DNA of 64,000 nt from Herbidospora mongoliensis. GTDB taxonomy: Bacteria; Actinomycetota; Actinomycetes; Streptosporangiales; Streptosporangiaceae. The position numbers and the translations under genes were made by a program. The notes beneath the pieces are model-generated. The model had not been told where the DNA came from and did not search any database. It was given only the letters and a program-made list of their open reading frames with translations. The DNA lies in assembly GCF_001570545.1 (NCBI RefSeq), contig NZ_BBXD01000030.1:1-64000 (forward strand). The letters run 5' to 3'. Positions 17,755 through 25,146 of the stretch are shown here, in pieces. The stretch's first letter is position 1. Each line of letters starts with the position of its first letter.

Positions 17755-18566
17755 CGCGGGTGGCGGAAGGTGTGCTGGTCCACGAGAGCGAGTTCGTGCA
17801 GAGCAACGCCGTCGTGGTGCTTGGCCCGGCCGGTGTGCTGCTCATCGACCCGGGGGTGACCGCTTCCGAACTCGACTGCCTCGTCGGCGACCTGGCGGAC
17901 TTGGGGCAGGCCGTGGTGGCGGGCTTCTCGACGCACCCGCACTGGGACCACGTGCTCTGGGACGCCCGGTTCGGCGAGGCCCCCCGCTACGGCACGGCGC
18001 GCTGCGCGGCCGCCATCCGGGCCGAGCTGTCGGACCCGGACGCGAAGGCCCGCATCGCCGACCACCTGCTCGAAACGGAGATCGCCGGACAGGTGCCGCT
18101 CGACCTGCTCGGCCTCATCACCGGCCTGCCCGCCGGAACCACGCAGGTTCCCTGGGACGGCCCCCGGGTCCGGGTCATCGAGCATGAGGCGCACGCCCCC
18201 GGCCACGCGGCGCTGCTGATCGAGGAACGCGGGGTCCTCGTCGCCGGCGACATGCTGTCCGACGTCCTGATCCCGATGTTCGAGTCGGACGACACCGCCG
18301 ACCCGTTCGACGACTACCTCGCCGCGCTGCTGCTGTTCGAGGGCGTGGCGGGCGACGTCGAGGTCGTCATCCCTGGCCACGGTTCCGTGGGCGGATCAGC
18401 CGAGCTGAAGACACGGATCGACCAGGACCGGGCATACGTGCACGCCCTGCGCGACGGCCGGGATGTCGACGACCCCCGGGTCGGCCCGTCGGCCAAGCCC
18501 GGCTGGGAATGGGTGAGCGACGTCCACGAAGGGCAGCGAGAACGCCCCGCCCGGCGAAGCGACTAG
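17748..18566 (+). CDS. MBL-fold metallo-hydrolase
   Basis: 272 residues. The metallo-beta-lactamase signature STHPHWDHVLW supplies His/Asp ligands, followed by EAHAPGHAALLIE (third His), LVAGDMLSD (bridging Asp) and VIPGHGSVG. The chosen GTG start overlaps the upstream stop by 7 nt and has AAGGAGG seven bases before it. A dinuclear zinc or iron hydrolase is expected; the substrate cannot be predicted. The stop codon shares a CTAG with the stop codon of the convergent methyltransferase gene. Confidence 0.88.
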   Translation: MLTRVAEGVLVHESEFVQSNAVVVLGPAGVLLIDPGVTASELDCLVGDLADLGQAVVAGFSTHPHWDHVLWDARFGEAPRYGTARCAAAIRAELSDPDAKARIADHLLETEIAGQVPLDLLGLITGLPAGTTQVPWDGPRVRVIEHEAHAPGHAALLIEERGVLVAGDMLSDVLIPMFESDDTADPFDDYLAALLLFEGVAGDVEVVIPGHGSVGGSAELKTRIDQDRAYVHALRDGRDVDDPRVGPSAKPGWEWVSDVHEGQRERPARRSD

Positions 18567-19291
18567 CGTCGCGCCACGAACACGAACTCCCCGCCCGGCC
18601 GGTCGGGTGCGTCGCGTACGGCCTCGACGATGAATCCGTGCTCGTGCAGGTCCCGCTCGATCTCCGTACGCTCGCGGAAGCGAAGTGTCGATTCCGAGAT
18701 CAGCACGTCCCCGTCCGCGAACACGTGCGTCCCCCGGAAGCTCACCAGCGGCAGGCTCACGTCCGTCAGCTCGGCCCAGGTCTCGACGTGGCCGACGCCC
18801 GGAACATCCGTCATGCGGTACGTGGTCTCGCGCGTCCACCCCGCCCATTCCTCCCACACCCGCCGCGCCGGGTCGCGCGTCTCGAAGACGAGCCGCCCGC
18901 CGGGCCGCAGCGCCTCGTACGCGCCGCGCAGCGTCCCGCGCCACGCCTGCGGATCGGTGATCGCCTGGGCGACGTTCCCGGTCATCGTCACCAGGTCGAC
19001 CCGCAGGGGCGGCAGGTCCCCCGCGTCGCCGTCGAGCCAGCGCACCCGCTCCGCGCCCGGCTTGCCGCGCGCGACGTCGACGGACGCCCGCGCGGGATCG
19101 ATCCCGGTGACCGCGATCCCGCGCTCGGCGAGCAGCAGCGCGAACACGCCCGTCCCGCACCCGATGTCCAGCACGGACCGCGCGCCGAACTCCTCCGCCA
19201 TCGCGAGATACGCGTCGAGATCGCCCCGGTCCGGATCGAGCTGGTCGTAGATGGCGGCGAGGCGCGGATGCCCGAAAGCTGCGTCAACCAT
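18563..19291 (-). CDS. Class I SAM-dependent methyltransferase
   Basis: 242 residues with motif I VLDIGCGTGVFALLLAERG, an acidic ribose-binding residue in VTGIDPARAS and a later D/G block (DGDAGDLPPL). The mixed C-terminal sheet (GRLVFETRDPARRVW) is typical of UbiE/small-molecule methyltransferases. The acceptor is unknown. It is 19 nt downstream of the FMN-binding protein gene and probably co-transcribed with it. Confidence 0.88.
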   Translation of the reverse strand: MVDAAFGHPRLAAIYDQLDPDRGDLDAYLAMAEEFGARSVLDIGCGTGVFALLLAERGIAVTGIDPARASVDVARGKPGAERVRWLDGDAGDLPPLRVDLVTMTGNVAQAITDPQAWRGTLRGAYEALRPGGRLVFETRDPARRVWEEWAGWTRETTYRMTDVPGVGHVETWAELTDVSLPLVSFRGTHVFADGDVLISESTLRFRERTEIERDLHEHGFIVEAVRDAPDRPGGEFVFVARR

Positions 19292-19310
19292 GGAGACGAA
19301 CCTATGCGGC

Positions 19311-19931
19311 CTAGTAGCGGTTGGTCCTGGCGTCCAGGGCCAGCCCCGCGTCGATCACCTTCGCCGGGACCTTGAGCCCCATCTGGTCCTTGGCGATCCG
19401 CCCCAGCGAGGGCAGGCTCTTGCGGTCGGGCCAGGTGTCCGGCTGCCACAGGGACGATCGCAGGAACGCCTTCGCGCAGTGCATGTACAGCTCGGTCACC
19501 TCGACCACCACCGCCAGCCGGGGCCGCTTCCCCTGCACGACCAGGTCGTCGAAGAACGGCCCGTCCGACACGAGCGCCGCCGTGTCGTTCACCCGCAGCG
19601 TCTCGTTCATGCCGGGCACGATGAACAGCAGCCCGACGTGCGGATTGCGCAGCACGTTCCGCAGACTGTCGACCCGGTGGTTCCCCGGCCGATCGGCCAG
19701 CACGAGGTGCCGGTCGTCGAGCACGAGCACCGACCCGGCGGGATCGCCCCGCGGCGAGACGTCACAGGTGCCGTCGGCGTCGGCGGTGGCCAGCAGGACG
19801 AAGGGGGAGTGCGCGATGATCGTGCGCGCGTGCTCGTCGATGCGGGCGATGTCCTTGTCCCACGCGGTCCGCGGCGGCTCCTTGACGATCTCCCGCAGCT
19901 GCTCCTCGGTCTCCACCCTGCGCATTTCCAT
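19311..19931 (-). CDS. Pyridoxamine 5'-phosphate oxidase-like FMN-binding protein (MSMEG_1061 type)
   Basis: 206 residues with the split-barrel flavin-binding fold: FVLLATADADGTCDVSPRGDPAGSV, LVLADRPGNHRVDSLRNVLRNPHVGLLFIVPG, ETLRVNDTAALV. This matches the pyridoxamine-phosphate-oxidase-related subfamily named after an M. smegmatis protein. Members reduce or bind small ligands with FMN or F420; the substrate is not predictable. It is first in a two-gene unit with the methyltransferase. An imperfect iron-box-like dyad lies within 20 nt of the start. Confidence 0.85.
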   Translation of the reverse strand: MEMRRVETEEQLREIVKEPPRTAWDKDIARIDEHARTIIAHSPFVLLATADADGTCDVSPRGDPAGSVLVLDDRHLVLADRPGNHRVDSLRNVLRNPHVGLLFIVPGMNETLRVNDTAALVSDGPFFDDLVVQGKRPRLAVVVEVTELYMHCAKAFLRSSLWQPDTWPDRKSLPSLGRIAKDQMGLKVPAKVIDAGLALDARTNRY

Positions 19932-19936
19932 GGAAC

Positions 19937-19950
19937 TAAGGTAAACCTAA
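19937..19950. promoter_or_regulatory. Weak DtxR/IdeR-like dyad ahead of the FMN-protein gene
   Basis: The sequence taaggtaaacctaa, read from the minus strand as TTAGGTTTACCTTA, resembles one half and the centre of the actinobacterial iron box TTAGGTTAGSCTAACCTAA. The second half is degraded (roughly 11 of 19 consensus positions). It may be a real but weak site or chance. Confidence 0.25.
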
Positions 19951-20020
19951 CCAGCCGGCCGCAGGTGTCCGTTACTCGGGTGACAAGCGCCGAAATATCG
20001 GCACCCGACAGAATCGAGCA

Positions 20021-22783
20021 ATGTCGGTAGAGCGATTGATCGAGAGCGGCCGGTTGACGGCCGCCGGTGCCACCGCGCGAGACGATCTGCGCCTCGACGA
20101 CGCCCTTGGAGCGTTCCTCGACGCCTTCGCCCAGAGTCACGAGGACGAGCCGTGGCGCGGGTCTCTCACGGAGGCCTACGCCGAAGCGCTCTACGAGAAG
20201 CATCGCCTCACCAGTGAGGGTGAAGCGGGGACATGGGATCCGACCGCCTCCCCGGCTGTTCTGCCGGCGATCATGAGTGTTCTCAACTGCGCGCTGCTGG
20301 CGTCGGTGGTTGACGACGTACCGGACGAGCCTCTTTATCTGATCAGCTGGGCCACCTCGCTCATGGAGCGCGGTGATCTGGAGGATGTCCGCACGGCCCT
20401 CGACGCCGCGGAGAAGGCCCTGGCCGCGACCTCGCCGGAGGACCCCAGGCTGCCCGCCTACCTGAACGTCGTGGCCGCCGCGATGTTCGAGCTGGGGAAG
20501 CGCGAGTCCGACGTACGGAAACTGAGAAAGGCCCTCGAATACGGCAGGGCCTGTGTCGTCGCCACCCCTCAGGGCGCTCCCGAGCGGGCCGCCCACCTGA
20601 GTAACCTCGCCGCCCATCTGGGCGCGCTGCAGAGCCCTGACCTGCTGAGGGAGTCGGTCATCACCCTCCAGGAGGCCTTCGAGGCGCTGCCCGACGGGCA
20701 TCCGGCGCGGGCCGACTGTCTGGCCAGGATGACCGAGGCTCTTTTCGCTCTGTACGACCACACCGGCGAAGCCCGCCTGCTCGATGAGGCCGCCGCGACG
20801 GGGCGCGAGGCGGTCGCCCTGATGCCGGGGAACAGCCGGGTGCTCAACACGCTCAGCGTCGTCCTGCGGGCGAAGAACACGATCGAAGCGCTGGAGGAGG
20901 CCGTCCACGTCGCGAGGCGCGCGGTGGAGCAGCCGGGTGACGAGCCCAGCCTGGTCCTCCACCTCGACTCGCTGCGGCACTGCCTGTCCCGCTACGACGA
21001 CGCGCTCGGCGGGGATCCGGGGGTGCGGCGGGAGATCGTCGAGGTCGCGCGGCGGATGGTGGCGCTCGGTCCCGGCGACGCGCGCCGGCTCTCCTCCCTG
21101 TCCTGGGCGTTGCTGCAACAGCAGGCCGTGGACGAGGCGGTGGACGTGGGCCGCGAGGCCGTCAGGCTCTCCACCGACGCGGAGATCGCGTTCCGGACCG
21201 GGTGCGCGCTGCTCGCCCGGGAGACCGAGGCCGACGCGCGGGAGGCGGTGGGCCTCCTCGAAACGGGCGTCGGTGACGAGGCGTCCGCGCCGCAGCACCG
21301 GATCGAGGCGGCCCGCGCGCTGGCCTACGCGCACGCCGGGCTCGGCGACTACGTCGAAGCGCTCGGCGCGATGGACAGGGCGGTCGCGCTGTTCCCGGTC
21401 GTCGCGTCGTGGCGGCTGGCGCAGGAGGGCCGGGTCCGCGCGCTCGGCAGGCACGGCGGGCTCGCCGCCGAGGCCGCGGCGACGGCGCTCGACGCGGGTG
21501 AGCCGGGCCGCGCGCTGACCTACCTCGAACAGTCCCGGGTGCTGCTGCTCGGCGAGGCCCTCCAGATGCGGACCGACCTGCGGAACCTGGATGACCAGAC
21601 CGCGGAGGAGTTCCTGCGGCTGCGCGACCTGCTGACGGCCGAGACGGAGGAGAAGCCCGGTCATCTCCCGCTGCTCGACTCGGCGGCGGAGCGCCTCAAG
21701 CTCTCCACGGAGTTCGGCGATCTCGTCGCCCGGATCCGGCAGGACGACAGGACCTTCCTCGCCCTGCCGGACGTCGACCGGCTGCTCGCCCAGGCCGCCG
21801 AAGGGCCGATCGTCCTGGTCAGCGCCTCGGCGTGGCGGAGCGACGCCCTCATCCTGACCGCAGGCGGGGTGAGGCACGTCCCGCTGCCCAAGCTCTCCCA
21901 CGACCAGGCCGCGATGTGGGCGCAGCGCCTCGGCGGGCAGCTCAAGCCCGACAACGGCTTCCTGCACGGCCTGCTGGATTGGCTCTGGGACACGGTCGCC
22001 GAACCCGTGCTGACCGCGCTCGACCCGGCGCCGGGATCGCGGCTGTGGTGGTGCCCGGTCGGGGCGCTGGCCTCGTTGCCGCTGCACGCCGCCGGTCGGC
22101 ACCAGAGCGGCGGCCCGAGTGTCCAGAGCAGGGTGGTCTCGTCGTACACGGCGACGGTGCGGGCGCTCGGGCACTCACGGACCCGCCGCCCTGAGCCGGG
22201 CGGCGCGCTCATCGTCGCCGTCCCCGCGGCCGACGGCCACGCGCCGCTTCCCGCGGTGGTGCGGGAGCTCGCGAGCGTCACCGGCCATCTGGAGAAAGCC
22301 GGAATCCCGGTCGGTACGCCCTCTCAAGCCGACGCCATCCTCAGCGCCATGCCCACCAGCCCGGTGATCCACGTCGCCAGTCACGCCATGGCCGATCCCG
22401 TGTCCCCGTGGGACAGCGGCATCGAGCTGGCCGCCGCCCGGCTGACGGTCGGTGAGATCGCCCGGCTCGACCTCACCGGCGCCGGGCTCGCCTACCTGTC
22501 GGCCTGCGAGACCGGCAGCACCCGATTCGGCTTGGCCGACGAGGCCGTGCACCTGGCCGGGGCGTTCCAGGTCGCCGGATATCCCCAGGTCATCGGCAGT
22601 CTGTGGGCGGTGAAGGACCGGATCGCGGCCAAGGTCGCCGACCAGGTCTACGGGCGGATCCTGGCCGACGGCCTCGACCTGGACCGGGTGCCGTTCGCGC
22701 TGCACGCCGCCGTGGAGAGCCTCCGCGCCGACTTCCCGAACTCCCCGGCGCTGTGGGCGGCGTTCGTCCATCACGGCAGGTGA
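20021..22783 (+). CDS. TPR-CHAT caspase-like protease of a CATRA conflict system
   Basis: 920 residues. Residues about 60-600 form helical TPR-like repeats (many Ala/Leu-rich 34-residue units). The C-terminus is a CHAT (caspase HetF-associated with TPR) peptidase: WWCPVGALASLPLHAAG, then the catalytic dyad H788 in VIHVASHA and C829 in YLSACETG, and GSLWAVKD. CHAT proteases are activated effectors or initiators in bacterial immunity. The gene converges on, and overlaps by 13 nt, a gene encoding a CATRA-TIR-like protein, beside a small CATRA-associated protein gene. CATRA means caspase and TPR repeat associated, so the neighbourhood matches the published conflict-system type. Nothing in the sequence shows the trigger. 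Confidence 0.9.
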   Translation: MSVERLIESGRLTAAGATARDDLRLDDALGAFLDAFAQSHEDEPWRGSLTEAYAEALYEKHRLTSEGEAGTWDPTASPAVLPAIMSVLNCALLASVVDDVPDEPLYLISWATSLMERGDLEDVRTALDAAEKALAATSPEDPRLPAYLNVVAAAMFELGKRESDVRKLRKALEYGRACVVATPQGAPERAAHLSNLAAHLGALQSPDLLRESVITLQEAFEALPDGHPARADCLARMTEALFALYDHTGEARLLDEAAATGREAVALMPGNSRVLNTLSVVLRAKNTIEALEEAVHVARRAVEQPGDEPSLVLHLDSLRHCLSRYDDALGGDPGVRREIVEVARRMVALGPGDARRLSSLSWALLQQQAVDEAVDVGREAVRLSTDAEIAFRTGCALLARETEADAREAVGLLETGVGDEASAPQHRIEAARALAYAHAGLGDYVEALGAMDRAVALFPVVASWRLAQEGRVRALGRHGGLAAEAAATALDAGEPGRALTYLEQSRVLLLGEALQMRTDLRNLDDQTAEEFLRLRDLLTAETEEKPGHLPLLDSAAERLKLSTEFGDLVARIRQDDRTFLALPDVDRLLAQAAEGPIVLVSASAWRSDALILTAGGVRHVPLPKLSHDQAAMWAQRLGGQLKPDNGFLHGLLDWLWDTVAEPVLTALDPAPGSRLWWCPVGALASLPLHAAGRHQSGGPSVQSRVVSSYTATVRALGHSRTRRPEPGGALIVAVPAADGHAPLPAVVRELASVTGHLEKAGIPVGTPSQADAILSAMPTSPVIHVASHAMADPVSPWDSGIELAAARLTVGEIARLDLTGAGLAYLSACETGSTRFGLADEAVHLAGAFQVAGYPQVIGSLWAVKDRIAAKVADQVYGRILADGLDLDRVPFALHAAVESLRADFPNSPALWAAFVHHGR

Positions 22784-23753
22784 TGGCCGACGCCCCGCCG
22801 GTAGGAGTCCTGCTTCCCGAAGTCGCCCGCGCTCAGCCAGTCGCCGCCCGACTGGTCGACGGGACAGCCCGCGAGCTTGAGCCGGTGCGCCAGCCGGGTC
22901 CGGAACAGCGGGTCGTCGGAGACGGTCACGAAGTTGCGGCCGTCGATGTCGCTGATCGGCCGCTGTGAGCCGAACGTGAGGACGACGAGGTTCTTCGGCC
23001 GCAGCGCGTAGGCCATGCCCAGCTCGACGAGCACATTGGGGCGAGACTGCGAGACCTGCCGTTCGGGCCCGAAGTCGGGATGCAGGTGGACGAGGTCGTC
23101 CGGCGTCATCAGCACTACGACCGCCTGGACGCGGGGCATCGTCTCGCGCAGCACGTCGCCGATGTAGGGCCACGGCTCCCCGCCCGCCCACGCGACCAGC
23201 GTCTCCCACTCCAGCGGACGCAGGTCGAGCGCCCGCAGCAGCGTGAACACGGCGTCGCGGGCCTGGAGGTCGCGCCCGTGCACGACGAAGACGTCCCGGC
23301 TCCCGTCTTCGGCGCGATCGTCTTCGGCGCGGTCGGCCGAGGTCGTCAGGTAGCGCATATCGTCGTCGAGGCGTTCGAGCAGCGACCTGGCCAGCGCCGC
23401 GTCGTCGGCGAACGGCCCGCCCCCCAGCATCACACCGGTCACGTCGAACGCCCGCGTCATGTTGTCGGCGGCGATCTCCACGGTGTGCCGCATGTCCCGC
23501 AGATCGGCCGAGCGTCCGGGGCTCGGCGGAACGCGCCTGCCGCCGCCGTCGCGGAGCCAGACGCCCAGTTCGTAGCGCATCTTGGCGGCGTGCAGGAGAT
23601 AGCGGGCCAGCGGCGGGATCTCCGGGGTCCCCCGGCTCCAGGTGAAGGCGCTGGCGACCGGGTCGTCGTCGAACGCGACGAGGAACCGCCGCGTCGAAGC
23701 GCCGGGGCGGCCTCGAAGGGGGCGTACAGATGGACCACGAACTGCTGTTCCAC
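22771..23753 (-). CDS. CATRA domain fused to TIR-like nucleotide-binding effector, with apparent frameshift near codon 19
   Basis: From GTG 23753 the frame reads VEQQFVVHLYAPFEAAPA, the expected start of a CATRA N-terminal domain. It then loses sense at about 23700, while the next frame continues with RRFLVAFDDDPVASAFTW and PEIPPLARYLLHAAK into the ATG at 23580. The remaining product has a CATRA region, then a TIR-like domain of the CBASS Cap12/STING-TIR related class: DVFVVHGRD, LRALDLRPLEWE, QAVVVLMTPDDLV, RPNVLVELGMAYAL, NLVVLTFG. One base is missing relative to an intact frame. This may be a mutation, a sequencing error or a -1 programmed shift. Translation from 23580 would give 269 residues without the CATRA start. 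Confidence 0.75.
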
Positions 23754-23758
23754 GGCGC

Positions 23759-24034
23759 TCACTTCTTCGGGCCGGAGAGCGCGTGGACGAGCTGGTTCAG
23801 CCGGTCCCGCACCGGCGGGGGCGGCGGGACGATCGGGGAGGCGCCGATCCTGGTGATCCGGTCCTGGCCCGCGTTCTCCAGTTCCTCCAGCAGCGGGCGC
23901 AGCGCGGCGGGCTCGGTCAGCGAGGCGGCGGCCAGTTCGAGGAGGCCGCCGATCGTCTCCCAGTGCTCCGGGGTCACCCGCCACTGATCGATGTCGGTGA
24001 CGAGGTCGAGTAAGTCGTCGAGTGCGTCGGTCAC
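23759..24034 (-). CDS. CATRA-associated small protein
   Basis: 91 residues, GTG start, no signal peptide, acidic and helical: ALDDLLDLVTDIDQWRVTP, WETIGGLLELAAASL, then LRPLLEELENAGQDRITRIG, a short proline run, and RDRLNQLVHALSG. This fits the small protein family that accompanies CATRA genes. It ends 5 nt before the GTG start of the CATRA-TIR gene, so the pair is translationally coupled. Its role is unknown; it is thought to belong to the sensor/regulator part of the complex. It follows the DUF916 gene by 21 nt on the same strand but is unlikely to be functionally related to it. Confidence 0.7.
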   Translation of the reverse strand: MTDALDDLLDLVTDIDQWRVTPEHWETIGGLLELAAASLTEPAALRPLLEELENAGQDRITRIGASPIVPPPPPVRDRLNQLVHALSGPKK

Positions 24035-24055
24035 AGTCTTTCGATCGCCGCCGGG

Positions 24056-25084
24056 CTACCCGGCGTTTCGCAGCGCCGCCTCGACCGCTTCCTTCACGCG
24101 GGCGTCCTCGCGTTCCCTGCGCCGCGACTTCCGTCCCCGCATCAGCGTGAACCAGCCCACGACGATCGCGATCAGCAGCGCCAGGAGCGCGAGCTGCGTC
24201 CACGGCAGCGCCCACGCGTCGGCCGTGACCAGGACAGGATCCAGTGAGGTGGTCGCGCCGGAGGCGTCGGTGAGCAGCGGCATGAGGACGGTCGTGGCGG
24301 CCAGCCGGAAGGCGGGGGCGACTCCGTGGACGGGCACCTTCATCTGCCAGCTCTCGCCCGGCAGCAGTTCCGGCGGCGCGGCCAGGTCGCCGGCGTCGGT
24401 CGACGTCCAGCCGAACGGGCCGGCGACCGACATGGTCTGCTTCGCCGACAGCACGGCGTTGCCGGTGTTGTGGATCGTGTAGCTGATGGTCGCGTCGCCG
24501 GAGCCGAAGGGGTTGAACGTCCCGTCGTAGTCCATCTTCAGGTCCTCGACGGTCAGGGTCGGCTTGAGTTCGCCGCTGACGCGCAACTTGATGCGGATGC
24601 CGAGACGGCGGTCGACGTTGATGCCCTCGGCGGTGGACGCCTGGGTCAGGGAGGTCAGGATGCCGCCCACGTAGTCGCCGGGCGGGGCGTTGCCGGGGAC
24701 GCTCACGGCGAACGGCACCTTCGCGGTGGCGCCGGGGGCGATCGTGACGGAGTCGCGTCCGGCGTGGACCCAGGAGCCGATGCCGACCGACTTCTTGTCC
24801 TTGGACAGCAGGTCGAGCCCGCCCATGTCGGTGGTGAAGCCGTCGGAGGCGTACACGCCGAGAGTCAGGGGGGCGGTGCCCCGGTTCGCGACGACGAGGG
24901 CGTCGTCCAGGCGGGCGCCGGGGTTGATCGAGTAGGTGAAGCTGGAGCGGTCGGCGCCGAAGCTGCCCGCGTCGGTCCGGACCGTCCAGGCGACGTCGCC
25001 GTCGTCGGCGAGCGCGGGGGCGGCCGGGAGCCCGATGACGGCGCAGGCGGAGAGCAGAGCCAGGGCGGTACGGAACAGGCGCAT
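24056..25084 (-). CDS. DUF916/WxL-interacting-like membrane-anchored surface protein
   Basis: 342 residues. Signal peptide 1-26 (ALADD), then two beta-sandwich domains: NPGARLDDALVVANRGTAPLTLGVYASDGF, VPFAVSVPGNAPPGDYVGGILTSL and a later YTIHNTGNAVLS segment. A transmembrane helix (QLALLALLIAIVVGWFTLM) and a basic tail end it. This is the architecture of DUF916 (WxL-interacting) proteins of Gram-positive cell surfaces. It is downstream of the phosphatase gene whose C-terminal part looks WxL-like, but separated from it by a terminator. AAGGA precedes the ATG. Confidence 0.82.
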   Translation of the reverse strand: MRLFRTALALLSACAVIGLPAAPALADDGDVAWTVRTDAGSFGADRSSFTYSINPGARLDDALVVANRGTAPLTLGVYASDGFTTDMGGLDLLSKDKKSVGIGSWVHAGRDSVTIAPGATAKVPFAVSVPGNAPPGDYVGGILTSLTQASTAEGINVDRRLGIRIKLRVSGELKPTLTVEDLKMDYDGTFNPFGSGDATISYTIHNTGNAVLSAKQTMSVAGPFGWTSTDAGDLAAPPELLPGESWQMKVPVHGVAPAFRLAATTVLMPLLTDASGATTSLDPVLVTADAWALPWTQLALLALLIAIVVGWFTLMRGRKSRRREREDARVKEAVEAALRNAG

Positions 25085-25097
25085 CTCGGATCCTTCG

Positions 25098-25134
25098 AAA
25101 AAACGGGGTGGACGCCCGTCCGGGCGCCCACCCC
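25098..25134 (-). terminator. Rho-independent terminator after phosphatase gene
   Basis: On the minus strand a 14-bp stem (25121-25134 with 25105-25118, one G-U pair) and a 2-nt loop end in a run of six T. It lies between the phosphatase stop (25147) and the DUF916 start (25084). Confidence 0.85.
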
Positions 25135-25146
25135 GCGCACAGGTGA

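Noticed and set aside
19607-22174. Long minus-strand frame across the CHAT protease gene
   Set aside because: Sequence is Arg/Pro/Gly-rich without motifs, while the plus-strand CHAT frame has TPR repeats and the His/Cys dyad.
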